Positions 17,516 through 26,170 of a stretch of 64,000 bases of DNA are shown piece after piece. The DNA comes from Limimonas halophila (lineage in GTDB: Bacteria > Pseudomonadota > Alphaproteobacteria > Kiloniellales > Rhodovibrionaceae). The stretch spans positions 62,001 to 126,000 of the forward strand of contig NZ_FNCE01000006.1 in the NCBI RefSeq assembly GCF_900100655.1. The letters run 5' to 3'. Positions within the stretch are counted from its first letter, which is position 1. Each line of letters begins with the position of its first letter. Under the pieces are notes generated by a model that was given only the letters and a program-made list of their open reading frames with translations, did not search any database and was not told the origin of the DNA. Made by a program: the position numbers and the translations under genes.

Positions 17516-18456
17516 GCCGGCACCTCCGCCTGCACCGCGCCGCCGACCACGCGCCCCTCGCCGTCGCGGTGCCAGATGTACACGCGGCCGGGGTCGGGCT
17601 CCCAGACACGCGCCGTCTCCGCGCCCGGCAGCGCCGCGATGGCGCGGAACTCGGTCGCCATGGCCACCCAGTCGTCGGTTTCCGCGAGCACGGCGTGCTT
17701 GCAGGCGATGGGATCGCGGACCACGGCGAAGCCGTCGTGCGTGCCGATGGCGAAGGTGTAGAAGCCGTCCAGCGCCCGGAGGGCGGCGTCCAGCGCCTCG
17801 CGGAGGCTCGCGCCCGCGCGCATGCGCTCGGTCAGAAACCCGGCCGCCACCTCGCTGTCGTTGTCGGTCTGGAAGGTGATGCCCAGGCGGCGCAGGCGCT
17901 CGCGCAGCCGGTTGTGGTTGGACAGCGAGCCGTTGTGGACCAGGCAGAGGTCCATGCCCGTGGAGAAGGGGTGCGAATGCGCCGTGGTCACGGCGCTCTC
18001 CGTCGCCATGCGCGTGTGGCCCAGGGCGTGTGTGCCCGTGATCTCCCGCAGCGCGAAGGCATCCGCCACGTCGCGCGGCAGGCCCTTTTCCTTGAAGATC
18101 TCGATGGCGTCGCCGGCGCTGACGATGCGCACCTCGGGATGGTGATGGGCGAGCCAGGCGCGCACGGCCTCGAAATCGCCCTTCACCTTCAGCACCGCGT
18201 GGCTGCCGCGCTCGGTGCAGCTCACCTCGGGGAACGCGGTGTGGAGGCCGGCGCTCACGTCCGCCCAGGGGCGCGTGTCGCCGAGAGCGGTGACGGAGAG
18301 CTTCACCCAGCCCTCGCCGACGGGATCGCGGTAAAAGGCGACCCCGGCGCTGTCCGGGCCGCGGTCCTCCATCTCGATCAGCATCTTCGTCAGGTGCTCG
18401 CCGAGGCGGTCTTCGATCTCCCGGCTTTTGGCGAACAGGCCGACGATCCCGCACAT
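17512..18456 (-). CDS. glxB: Class II glutamine amidotransferase subunit (GlxB/MgsA type)
   Basis: 314 aa. It begins MCGIVGLF, so Cys2 becomes the N-terminal nucleophile after Met removal, as in all class II (Ntn) amidotransferases. Further family marks are DRGPDSAGVAFY, GHTRMATESAVTTAHSHPF, LVHNGSLSNHNRLR and TDNDSEVAAGFL. It would release ammonia (or handle the glutamyl-amine) for the FMN subunit. It is the first gene of the operon. A sigma-70-like promoter lies at 18489-18517, and GGAGAG is close to the start. Whether the donor is glutamine or gamma-glutamylmethylamide is open. Confidence 0.87.
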   Translation of the reverse strand: MCGIVGLFAKSREIEDRLGEHLTKMLIEMEDRGPDSAGVAFYRDPVGEGWVKLSVTALGDTRPWADVSAGLHTAFPEVSCTERGSHAVLKVKGDFEAVRAWLAHHHPEVRIVSAGDAIEIFKEKGLPRDVADAFALREITGTHALGHTRMATESAVTTAHSHPFSTGMDLCLVHNGSLSNHNRLRERLRRLGITFQTDNDSEVAAGFLTERMRAGASLREALDAALRALDGFYTFAIGTHDGFAVVRDPIACKHAVLAETDDWVAMATEFRAIAALPGAETARVWEPDPGRVYIWHRDGEGRVVGGAVQAEVPA

Positions 18457-18488
18457 CCGGCGCTCTCCACTCTCATGAAACTGATGTG

Positions 18489-18517
18489 ATTATAATGAAT
18501 GCGACGCCGGGGCACAA
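18489..18517 (-). promoter_or_regulatory. Sigma-70-type promoter of the glx-glnT operon
   Basis: Read on the minus strand, TTGTGC (18517-18512) is followed after exactly 17 nt by a perfect TATAAT (18494-18489). Transcription would start near 18482, giving a ~25-nt leader before glxB. The XRE-cupin regulator gene ends only ~75 nt upstream. Confidence 0.65.
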
Positions 18518-18592
18518 CAGCGCACACCGCCCCCATCTCGAGGACCGAGGGGTGAAGCGATCCGTATGTATGCGGGAAGTGCGCAGACGAGC

Positions 18593-19240
18593 TCACTCCG
18601 CCTGGCGCGCCTGGACCGAGAGCAGGCGGATGGGCAGGCGGATCAGGTCTTCGGGCCCGTGCGTCACGTCGGAATCGAAGAAGAGGGAATCGCCCTCGCG
18701 CAGATGATAAGTCGAGCCGCCGTAGCGGTAGATCATCTCGCCTTCGAGGATATAGATGAACTCGATCCCCTCGTGCTGAAACAGCGGAAACACCTCGGAG
18801 CCTTCCGTGAGCGTCACGAGGTAGGGCTCCACGTTCACGCGCTTGTCCAGCGCGTGCCCCAACAGACGATACTCGTGGCCGGCGCGCGTGCCGCCGCGCT
18901 CGATGACGAGCCCGTTGCCGGCGCGCACGTGCACGGCGTCGCGCTGGATGTCGTACTTGCGGAACAGCGAGGTGACGGGGACGTTCAGGGCCTGGGCCAC
19001 GGCCTGGAGCGTCGCCAGGGACGGCGAGGTGGTGCCGTTCTCGATCTTCGACAGCATGGCCGAGGAGACGCCGGACATCCGCGAGAGATCGCTGACCTTG
19101 AGGTCGAGCTGCTTGCGGTACTGGCGCACCTGCCGCCCGATCGCGGCTTCCAACTGGCTGTCACGCTCCGGCTTCTCGGCGTCCGCCGCGGTGCCCGGTG
19201 CAGCCGGCGCGGGCGGGCCGTGGCCGTGATCCTCAGGCAT
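18593..19240 (-). CDS. XRE-family regulator with C-terminal cupin domain
   Basis: 215 aa. A helix-turn-helix spans ~35-92 (RQYRKQLDLKVSDLSRMSGV, then SSAMLSKIENGTTSPSLATL). A cupin fold follows at ~130-205 (LFQHEGIEFIYILEGEMIYR, then the DSLFFDSDVTHGP metal-binding region). This HTH-cupin type often senses small nitrogenous or amino-acid ligands. The ATG at 19240 has GGGGA upstream; longer readings are antisense to the oxidoreductase gene. Placed just upstream of glxB and divergent from the FAD oxidoreductase, it is the likely regulator of both. Confidence 0.85.
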   Translation of the reverse strand: MPEDHGHGPPAPAAPGTAADAEKPERDSQLEAAIGRQVRQYRKQLDLKVSDLSRMSGVSSAMLSKIENGTTSPSLATLQAVAQALNVPVTSLFRKYDIQRDAVHVRAGNGLVIERGGTRAGHEYRLLGHALDKRVNVEPYLVTLTEGSEVFPLFQHEGIEFIYILEGEMIYRYGGSTYHLREGDSLFFDSDVTHGPEDLIRLPIRLLSVQARQAE

Positions 19241-19459
19241 CTGTGTCCCCGATCCCGGTTTGCGGGCCCGGCATCTTCGCACACGGCCGCGACCGCTCGC
19301 CAGCCATTCGGGGCGCGGCGGTTGTGCGGCCGCGGGTCCCGCCACGGATATTGCCGCCGACCCGGGGCGATTTGACGTCGTCTGCGCCGCGTGCTGCCCT
19401 TCAGCGCGCATGACACCCTCGGCATCACCCGTCCCCGGCCACCCCCGCGAGACCGGGGC

Positions 19460-20785
19460 ATGAGCGCCCCACGGTCCCAACCGACCGCGGCGCTGCCCGC
19501 ATCCGTCGGCGTCGCCGTCATCGGGGGCGGCATCGCTGGCGCCAGTCTTGCGTTCGAACTGGCGCGGCGGGGGCACAGCGTGGCGCTCCTGGAGAAGGGC
19601 CGCGTCGGCGCCGAGCAGTCCAGCCGCAATTGGGGCTGGTGCCGCCAGCAGGGCCGCGACCACCGGGAACTTCCCCTGATCCAGGAAAGCCTGCGCCAGT
19701 GGGACGCGCTGACGGGCACGCACGGCGCCGACACGGGCTTCCGGCGCGCGGGCATCGTGAAGGTTGCGGAGTCGCGCGAGCAGCTCGCGGGCCTGGAAGC
19801 GGCGGCCGACCTGGCCGCGCGGCACGGGATCCGCGGCCAGCTGCTCTCGGCCGAGCAGGCTCGCGAGCTGGTGCCCGGGCTCCAGGGCCGGGTGGTCGGC
19901 GGGCTTCACACCCCGGACGACGGCGTGGCGGAACCCGCCCGGGCGGCGCCCGCGATCGCCGACGCGGCGGCCCGGCACGGCGCGCACGTCCGCGAGGGCT
20001 GCGCGGTGCGCGGGCTCGACGTGGCGGCCGGGGCGGTGCGTGGCGTCGTGACCGAGCACGGCCGCGTGGCGGCGGACGCCGTGGTCTGCGCGGGCGGTGC
20101 GTGGTCGCGTCTGCTGTGCCAGCGGCACGGCGTCGCCCTGCCCCAGTTGACCGTCCGCGCCACAGCGTTCCGCACGCCCGCGGCACTGGACGTGAGCCGC
20201 GCCGGGGCGGTGGGCCTGCCCGGCGTGAGCCTGCGCCGGCGCGGCGACGGCGGCCATACCGTCGGCGTCAGCGCAAGCAACATCGCCGAGATCACGCCCG
20301 CGACCTTCATGTGGCTGCGCAGCTTCTGGCCGGGCTTTCGCATGGAACGCCCGCGCCTGAAGCTTCGCGTCGGCCGCGCCTTTCTGGACGCCGTGCGCAC
20401 GCCCCGGCGCTGGGATTTCGACCGGCCCTCGCCCTTCGAGGCCACGCGGGTGCTGGACCCGGCCCCGGATTGGCGCGGCCTGCGCGACGCCCGGGCGCGG
20501 CTGGCGCGGCGGCTGCCGGCGCTCGCGGGCATCGAGGCGGCCGAAGCGTGGGCGGGGGCGATCGACGCAACACCGGACGCGGTGCCCGCGATCGGTCCCG
20601 TGCCGGGCCTGCCGGGCCTGCACCTCGCGACCGGCTTCAGCGGGCACGGCTTCGGCCTCGGCCCCGGGGCCGGACGGCTCGCGGCGGATCTTGTCACCGC
20701 CGGCGACCCGGTCGTGGACCCGTCGCCCTACCGAATCGAACGCTTCTTCGACGGCACGCGGCTGGTGCCGGAATCCGGCATTTGA
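19460..20785 (+). CDS. FAD-dependent oxidoreductase of the glycine/D-amino-acid oxidase family
   Basis: 441 aa. VAVIGGGIAGASLAFELARR near residues 20-40 is the FAD-binding dinucleotide motif, followed by ALLEKGRVGAEQSSRNWGWCR, typical of the DAO superfamily. The C-terminal GLPGLHLATGFSGHGFGLGP holds the flavin-contacting end of the fold. DAO-type enzymes oxidise the C-N bond of amino acids or N-methyl amino acids. Divergence from the glx-glnT operon, with the HTH-cupin regulator between, suggests it acts on a related amine or amino acid. The ATG at 19460 is chosen over an upstream GTG because family similarity begins just after it. Confidence 0.8.
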   Translation: MSAPRSQPTAALPASVGVAVIGGGIAGASLAFELARRGHSVALLEKGRVGAEQSSRNWGWCRQQGRDHRELPLIQESLRQWDALTGTHGADTGFRRAGIVKVAESREQLAGLEAAADLAARHGIRGQLLSAEQARELVPGLQGRVVGGLHTPDDGVAEPARAAPAIADAAARHGAHVREGCAVRGLDVAAGAVRGVVTEHGRVAADAVVCAGGAWSRLLCQRHGVALPQLTVRATAFRTPAALDVSRAGAVGLPGVSLRRRGDGGHTVGVSASNIAEITPATFMWLRSFWPGFRMERPRLKLRVGRAFLDAVRTPRRWDFDRPSPFEATRVLDPAPDWRGLRDARARLARRLPALAGIEAAEAWAGAIDATPDAVPAIGPVPGLPGLHLATGFSGHGFGLGPGAGRLAADLVTAGDPVVDPSPYRIERFFDGTRLVPESGI

Positions 20786-21015
20786 CCGGGTGTGGCACGA
20801 TCGCGCCGGCTTGCGGATCGTTGTTTATACCAATTTTACCCAATGAAACTGGTCTCGTTTCAAGTGATCTCGGTCGGGATGCACGATCGCAACCCAGACA
20901 AAATGTCGCATGCACTGGCTGCATTTTGGCTATTCGCCGATCGCGTTTGTCCGCGTGACCGAATTGGCCATTTCGGGAGGGCAAGCACTCCTTCGCACGA
21001 TTGGAGGTCCCCGCG

Positions 21016-21348
21016 ATGGTCAACGGCAACACCCTGGATGCAATGCACCGCCAGCTCTACGGCCCGAACGCGGGGGCACAGGCCACCGCCGGCCAGGCAC
21101 CGGCCAACGCGCGCCCGGCGCCGGCCGTGCGCGACGGCGTCGAGCGGGTGATGACGGCCGTGCAGGCGAAGCTCGCCGCGCTGCGCACGCGCCTGGTCCA
21201 GGCGCGCCGGCGGCGCGAGACGGCGGCCGCGCTGGCGGCCCTGGACGATGAAACGCTCCGGGACCTCGGCATCGAGAGCCGCGCCGCGATCCCCGCGGCG
21301 GCCTCGGCCGCCGTGGCCCAGGACCCCGCCCCGCGGGTCCGCCGCTGA
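21016..21348 (+). CDS. DUF1127-type small protein
   Basis: 110 aa. The C-terminal part, RRRRETAAALAALDDETLRDLGI, is the DUF1127 signature, an Arg-rich helix found in many alphaproteobacterial small proteins, some of which affect RNA or phosphate metabolism. The N-terminal ~45 residues are Ala/Pro-rich and probably flexible. GGAGGT ~8 nt before the ATG at 21016 decides the start. The ~230-nt upstream gap (20786-21015) is relatively AT-rich and must hold its promoter. Confidence 0.75.
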   Translation: MVNGNTLDAMHRQLYGPNAGAQATAGQAPANARPAPAVRDGVERVMTAVQAKLAALRTRLVQARRRRETAAALAALDDETLRDLGIESRAAIPAAASAAVAQDPAPRVRR

Positions 21349-21390
21349 GCATGCGCCGATGCGGCGCGCGTTCCCGCCCGGCCGAAACGC

Positions 21391-22266
21391 TCAGGGCCGG
21401 GCGGGGACGCGCGTGATCTCGCGCACGCAGTCGGCGAGGTAGGCCGCCAGCTGGCGCGTCGTCTCGGTCTGGTGGCGGGGGTTCTCGTAGATCGCCAGCT
21501 GGGTGTGCGGCAGCGCCGGAAAGCCGTCGCTTTCGCCCAGAACCCGCAGGTCGTCAGTCACGGCGCTTTCCGGAAAGACGGACAGCCCCATGCCGGCCGC
21601 GACGGCGTTGCGCACCGTGGCCACGCTGGTGCTCGTGAAGGTCTCACGCCAGCGCCAGCCGAAGCGCTCCAGCTCGCCCGTCGCGATCTCGCGGTAGGGG
21701 CACGGCGGATCGAACAGGGCCAGCGGCATGGCCTCGCCGATGCCGGGGGTGTGCTCGCGCCCGATGACCCACAACAGCCGCTCGCTGTGGACAGCGCGCG
21801 CCGCATCGTCTTCCGGGTCGCGGATCGCCAGCGCCAGATCGAGATCGCCCGCGTGAACGGCCGGCCGCAACCGCGAGCTTGCATCCACGTTGATCTTCAA
21901 ATGCACGTCGGGATGCGCGCGCACGAAGCGCGACAGCACCGTTTGCATACGGGTGCTGGTGAACTCGGGGATGCCCATCCGCAGCTCACCCGCGAGCGCG
22001 GGACCGCTCATGACTTCCCGCGCCTCTTCGCTCATCTCCACGATGCGCTTGGCGTAGGGGAAAAGGCGCTGGCCATCCGGGGTGAGCGCCACGGTGTGCG
22101 CGTTGCGCTGGAGCAAACGGGCTTCGACGCGCTCTTCCAGCCGCCGCATCTGCATGCTGACGGCGGACTGCCCCCGGTTCAGCCGCTCGGCCGCGCCGCC
22201 AAAGCTCCCCGTTTCCACGATCGTCACGAAGGCCGATAACAGTGTCAGATCGAGGTCATACACCAT
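21391..22266 (-). CDS. LysR-family transcriptional regulator
   Basis: 291 aa. The N-terminal winged helix is clear: LTLLSAFVTIVETGSFGGAA, then ERLNRGQSAVSMQMRRLEER. The C-terminal two-lobe effector domain begins GELRMGIPEF and includes DLDLALAIRD. The ATG at 22266 is chosen because LysR proteins begin a few residues before the first helix (MVYDLDLTLL). It is convergent with the DUF1127 gene and divergent from the HTH gene at 22649. Its targets may lie in the 22267-22648 spacer, which has a 14-nt palindrome. Confidence 0.85.
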   Translation of the reverse strand: MVYDLDLTLLSAFVTIVETGSFGGAAERLNRGQSAVSMQMRRLEERVEARLLQRNAHTVALTPDGQRLFPYAKRIVEMSEEAREVMSGPALAGELRMGIPEFTSTRMQTVLSRFVRAHPDVHLKINVDASSRLRPAVHAGDLDLALAIRDPEDDAARAVHSERLLWVIGREHTPGIGEAMPLALFDPPCPYREIATGELERFGWRWRETFTSTSVATVRNAVAAGMGLSVFPESAVTDDLRVLGESDGFPALPHTQLAIYENPRHQTETTRQLAAYLADCVREITRVPARP

Positions 22267-22417
22267 CCGAAACGCGCGCCCCCGCCGCCAAAACCCCGAC
22301 ACAGCAAATAGCCTACAAGCCAGCGCCAGCATCGACCATGAAGTGCATCTCGTAAAGCCATTTCGACCTGGACAAGCACACGCGATCGGCGAACTCGACG
22401 AGACCGGGATCTCACAT

Positions 22418-22431
22418 CAATTGATCAATTG
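22418..22431. promoter_or_regulatory. 14-nt perfect palindrome between LysR and HTH genes
   Basis: CAATTGATCAATTG is fully self-complementary and lies in the ~380-nt divergent spacer (22267-22648). It is ~150 nt upstream of the LysR gene and ~220 nt upstream of the HTH gene. LysR autoregulation or HTH binding are possible. Nothing else gene-like is seen in the spacer. Confidence 0.4.
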
Positions 22432-22648
22432 TTCCGGGTGAACCGAGCCGCGACCGGCCGGGAGCTGACCGCACGTCATGGGGCCCCCGTTGCCGCGCGA
22501 GTGTGATTATCTTGAAGCAAGTCAACGATCACGTGTCGTGAAACACAACCGTGACTGGGCCAAAAAGATTGATGCATCGCAGTGGAGTCTTGATCCGCAC
22601 CGCGTGTCACGCCTGCCCTGATGCAATCATCAAGGAGGCGCCGCAGTC

Positions 22649-23170
22649 ATGAGTGGCACATACGGGAATAGCGTTCTGGAAAACCTGGGCCGCCGCATCC
22701 GCAACACGCGGGTGTCCAACGGCATGTCGCAGGCCGCGCTGGCGCGCATGTGCGGCATCACCTTCCAGCAGGTGCAGAAGTACGAGATGGGCAAGACCCG
22801 CATTCCCATCGACCGCCTGGTGAGCGTCGCGGCGGCCCTGGATCTGTCGGTGACCGAGCTTGTGCGGGACCTCGACCAGGAGCCGGCGGGGGCTGTGGAC
22901 GACACGCCTCTGCGCAGCCAGAAGCAGGCGGTCGCCCTGCTCAAGCACTTCAACACAATTCAGGATGAAACGGTTCGGGCCTCGCTGCTCGCGCTCATCA
23001 AGAGCGTCGCAAACCTGGAGCGGGCGGGCTCCGGCGCGGGAGCGCACCTGCTGGCGCCCGACGGCGATGCGACGGCCGCGTACGACGCGCTGACGGACGG
23101 GCCGACACCGCACGCGCCCACGGCGGATGCCCCCGCCGACGCGGACGCCGCCCTGGCCGCCAGCCCCTGA
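22649..23170 (+). CDS. XRE-family HTH regulator
   Basis: 173 aa. The HTH at ~10-65 (LGRRIRNTRVSNGMSQAALA, then RMCGITFQQVQKYEMGKTRI) is of the type common in Rhodospirillales and rhizobia. The FQQVQKYE recognition helix is characteristic. The C-terminal tail is Ala/Asp/Pro-rich. AAGGAGG at 22632-22638 fixes the start. No target can be named. Confidence 0.83.
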   Translation: MSGTYGNSVLENLGRRIRNTRVSNGMSQAALARMCGITFQQVQKYEMGKTRIPIDRLVSVAAALDLSVTELVRDLDQEPAGAVDDTPLRSQKQAVALLKHFNTIQDETVRASLLALIKSVANLERAGSGAGAHLLAPDGDATAAYDALTDGPTPHAPTADAPADADAALAASP

Positions 23171-23246
23171 TCCGCCCGCGGCAGCCACCACGCGGCAGCG
23201 ACACGGCTCGACGGCGTTTCGGGAAAACCGGGAAAACACGCGGGAG

Positions 23247-23321
23247 TGGTTGGGGCGGCAGGATTCGAACCTGCGAGTCACGGTACCAAAAACCGTTGCC
23301 TTACCGCTTGGCTACGCCCCA
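23247..23321 (-). tRNA. tRNA-Gln (anticodon TTG)
   Basis: The minus strand folds as a complete tRNA: acceptor TGGGGCG/CGCCCCA, D arm with TAGCCAAGCGGTAAGGC, anticodon loop TTTTGGT giving TTG, T arm GGTTCGAATCC, discriminator A, and an encoded CCA at 23249-23247. The upstream TGGGG start is typical of tRNA-Gln. Confidence 0.95.
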
Positions 23322-23381
23322 ACCGGAATCGCGCCGGATCATAGGGCTATCGGCCGCTTGAGACAATGTGTGCAGCGCGCT

Positions 23382-24263
23382 TCAGCCCTGCAACCGGCCG
23401 CTGCGCACCCACCAGGCCGGGCGCGCGGCAGCCAGGGTGTGCGCGGCCGTTTCCGCCGAGGCGGTGTTGGCGAAGATGCCGAAGCAGGTGGCGCCGCTGC
23501 CCGACATGCGCGCGACGTGGCAGCCGGGCGCCGAGCGCAGCGCGTCCAGCACTTCCCCGATCGCCGGCGCGACGGTTTCCGCCGCCGTCGTCAGGTCGTT
23601 GCGCTGGGCCGACAGCCGCGCCGCCAGTTCGCGCACCCCGCTGGGCGGCATGCGCCACACCGGCGGCGCGCTGGAAAAGGCGCGCTTGTGCGCCCTGAAC
23701 ACCGCCGGCGTCGGCACCGCCACGCCCGGGTTCACCAGCACGACCGGCGCGGGCGGCAACCCGTCGAGCGGCGTCACCGTATCGCCGATGCCGCTGACGA
23801 AGGCCGGCCGGCCGAAGAGGCACATGGGCACGTCCGCGCCCAGGGCCAGCGCGAGGTCGTGCAGCTCGCGCGATTCGATCCGAACCCCCCACAACGCGAT
23901 CAGCGCCCGCAGCGTCGCCGCCGCGTCCGCCGAGCCCCCGCCGAGCCCGGCGGCGACAGGAAGCTGCTTGTCCAGGTGCAGCGCCGCGCCGGCACTCACG
24001 CCCGCGTGCTCGGCCAGGGCCCGTGCCGCCCGAAGCACGAGGTTCGACTCCGCCCCTGCGTCGAGCGCCTCGGCGAACGGCCCGCCCACTGTCAGCGACA
24101 GCGTCTCCGCGGGCTCGGCGGTGATCGTATCGCTCACGTCCGCGAACGCGATCAGCCCGTCCAGTTCGTGATAGCCGTCGGCGCGCTTGCCGGTGACGTG
24201 CAGCGAGAGGTTCAGCTTGGCCGGCGCGCGGCGGGAGATGGCCGTGGCGGCGGTATCGCTCAT
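23382..24263 (-). CDS. ispE: 4-diphosphocytidyl-2-C-methyl-D-erythritol kinase (IspE)
   Basis: 293 aa, a GHMP kinase. It has RRAPAKLNLSLHVTGKRADG, then YHELDGLIAFAD, at the start, the ATP-binding PVAAGLGGGSADAAATLRAL in the middle, and RMSGSGATCFGIF near the end, the three GHMP motifs in IspE form. The enzyme phosphorylates CDP-ME in the non-mevalonate isoprenoid pathway. The ATG overlaps the stop of the upstream TPR lipoprotein gene by 4 nt (ATGA), so the two are translationally coupled, a common alphaproteobacterial arrangement. Confidence 0.92.
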   Translation of the reverse strand: MSDTAATAISRRAPAKLNLSLHVTGKRADGYHELDGLIAFADVSDTITAEPAETLSLTVGGPFAEALDAGAESNLVLRAARALAEHAGVSAGAALHLDKQLPVAAGLGGGSADAAATLRALIALWGVRIESRELHDLALALGADVPMCLFGRPAFVSGIGDTVTPLDGLPPAPVVLVNPGVAVPTPAVFRAHKRAFSSAPPVWRMPPSGVRELAARLSAQRNDLTTAAETVAPAIGEVLDALRSAPGCHVARMSGSGATCFGIFANTASAETAAHTLAAARPAWWVRSGRLQG

Positions 24264-26050
24264 CCGTTCGTGTTCGCCGTTGCCTGGGCCGCGTTCAGGC
24301 CGTTTTCCAGCTTGCCGCGGATTTCCTCGGCCTCGGTGTCGCGCGGGCCCAGGTCGAGCGCCCGCTGCCACTGGTAGCGCGCCTCGCGCTCGCGGCCGAC
24401 GTGCCAGTACGCGTCACCCAGGTGGTCGTTGATCGTGGGGTCGCCGGGGCGCAGCTCCACCGCGCGCTCCAAATGCTTGACGGCCTTCTCGAAGTTGCCC
24501 AGTCGGTAGTGCGCCCACCCCAGGCTGTCCACGATGTAGCCGTCCTCGGGCCGCTTGGAGACGGCGGTGTCCAGCATCTCCAGCGCCCGGTCCAGGTTCG
24601 TCTTCTGCTCCACCCAGGAGTAGGCGAGGTAGTTCATCACGTAGGGCTGTTCGGGATACAGATCCAGCGCCGTCGAAAAGCGTTCCTCGGCCTCGGCCCA
24701 GCGGTCCGTGCGCTCCAGCGCGATGCCGTGGAAGTAGTAGAGCGTCCAGTGCCGCCGCTGCGGCTCGCCGACGCGCTCGACCGCGCGGGCGTAGACCTCC
24801 GCGGCCTGCGCGAAGGCTTCCTGCTGGCGCAGCGCGTTGCCCAGGCGGTAGAGCGGCTCGTAGGCGTCGGGTTTGGCCTCGGCGACCTCGCGCAGCAGCG
24901 CCTCCGCTTCGTCGAACTTGCCGAGCGCGCCCAGTTCCTCCGCCACGCGCAGCTTGGCGACGAAATCGACGGGCGAATCGGGAGCGACGGCCCGGTAGGT
25001 CTCGATCGCCGCGCGCGACCGGCCCTGGCTTTGCAGGATCTCGCCCAGGAGCACCCGGCCCGCCTCATAGTCGGGGCGCAGGTGCAGGGCGAACTGGGTG
25101 TAGACCAGCGCCAGCTCGGTCGCGCGCTCCTGACTGAGCAGCCCGGCGACGTTGAACAGCGCCTCGGCGATGCCGTGGCGCACCGTGGCCACCTCCGCCG
25201 ACGGCGCTTTGTCGCGCGCGTCCAGGCGCTCCAGCAGGAGCTGCACGATGGCGCTGTCGGCGTTGCGCTGCAGCACCTTCTCGTAAACTTGGCGCGCGCG
25301 CTCGGGCTCGCCCTGGCGGGCGTAGAAGTTGCCCACCAGCCAAGCCAGGCGCACGGTCAGGCTGCTGGCGGCTTGGCCGGCGTTTTCGTAGGCCGCGCGG
25401 GCGGCCTCGGTGTTCCCCGCAACGTCCTTCATCAGCGCCGCGTGCACGTGGCGCAGCACGCCCAGGCCCTGAATCCCGTCCAGCTCGTCCAGCTTGGCCA
25501 GCCCGGCTTCCAGCTCGCCGCGCTTGACGGCCAGCCAGCCGGAGATCAACGGCTTTACCAATGCCGAGAGGCCGTGCGAGGGCAGCGCGTCCACGCGCTC
25601 CTGCGCCGTCGCCATGTCCCCACCGCGCACCGACCGGACCACGTCCATCAGCGCGGCCACGCCCTGGCCTCCGCCGTCTTCCCGCAGGCGCTCGGCGAGG
25701 CGCGCGGCGGCGTCCATCTCCCCCACGCTGGCGTGGAGCAGGAAGGCGCGCTGGCGCAGCTTCGCGCTGTCGGCGTCGCGGTCCAGCGCGTCCGCCATGA
25801 AGCCGGCGGCGTCTTCCAGGGCATTCCGGCGGGTCGCGTGCAGGGCGGCCAGATAACTGCCGTAGGCCGACGCGCTGGAGCCGCCGAACGCGGCCAGATC
25901 CGCGCCGGGGCTGGCGCCGCTGCTGTCGGCGACCACCGATCCGGCCGACAGGGAATCGCCCGATCCCCCGCACCCGACAAGCAATGTGCCCGCGGCCGCG
26001 GCGGCCAGCGCGGCGCGGTGAACCCGTTTGAACATCGTGCGTGACGTCAC
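24260..26050 (-). CDS. TPR-repeat outer-membrane lipoprotein
   Basis: 596 aa. The N-terminus is a lipoprotein signal with lipobox LLVGC, then a linker and at least eight TPR-like helical pairs. The clearest are PEDGYIVDSLGWAHYRLGNF, AVKHLERAVELRPGDPTIND and HLGDAYWHVGREREA near the end. I favour the GTG at 26050 because GGGAGGT lies 8 nt upstream; the ATG at 26035 is the alternative. Such proteins, coupled to ispE, are a recurring alphaproteobacterial pair. The role is probably envelope assembly scaffolding, with no known ligand. Confidence 0.8.
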   Translation of the reverse strand: MTSRTMFKRVHRAALAAAAAGTLLVGCGGSGDSLSAGSVVADSSGASPGADLAAFGGSSASAYGSYLAALHATRRNALEDAAGFMADALDRDADSAKLRQRAFLLHASVGEMDAAARLAERLREDGGGQGVAALMDVVRSVRGGDMATAQERVDALPSHGLSALVKPLISGWLAVKRGELEAGLAKLDELDGIQGLGVLRHVHAALMKDVAGNTEAARAAYENAGQAASSLTVRLAWLVGNFYARQGEPERARQVYEKVLQRNADSAIVQLLLERLDARDKAPSAEVATVRHGIAEALFNVAGLLSQERATELALVYTQFALHLRPDYEAGRVLLGEILQSQGRSRAAIETYRAVAPDSPVDFVAKLRVAEELGALGKFDEAEALLREVAEAKPDAYEPLYRLGNALRQQEAFAQAAEVYARAVERVGEPQRRHWTLYYFHGIALERTDRWAEAEERFSTALDLYPEQPYVMNYLAYSWVEQKTNLDRALEMLDTAVSKRPEDGYIVDSLGWAHYRLGNFEKAVKHLERAVELRPGDPTINDHLGDAYWHVGREREARYQWQRALDLGPRDTEAEEIRGKLENGLNAAQATANTNG

Positions 26051-26170
26051 GCCAGCGGACCTCCCGCCGGGGCTGGTGGTGGGCGGTCGCGCGCCCGGAC
26101 CGGTGCAGTTTAATCGCAGCTGGCCGCACGCTACAACGTTGGCAGCAAGCACGGCGGCGGTACCGGTTCC

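Noticed and set aside
18593-20647. 684-codon minus-strand frame
   Set aside because: Only the HTH-cupin part to 19240 is a gene; the remainder is antisense to the FAD oxidoreductase.
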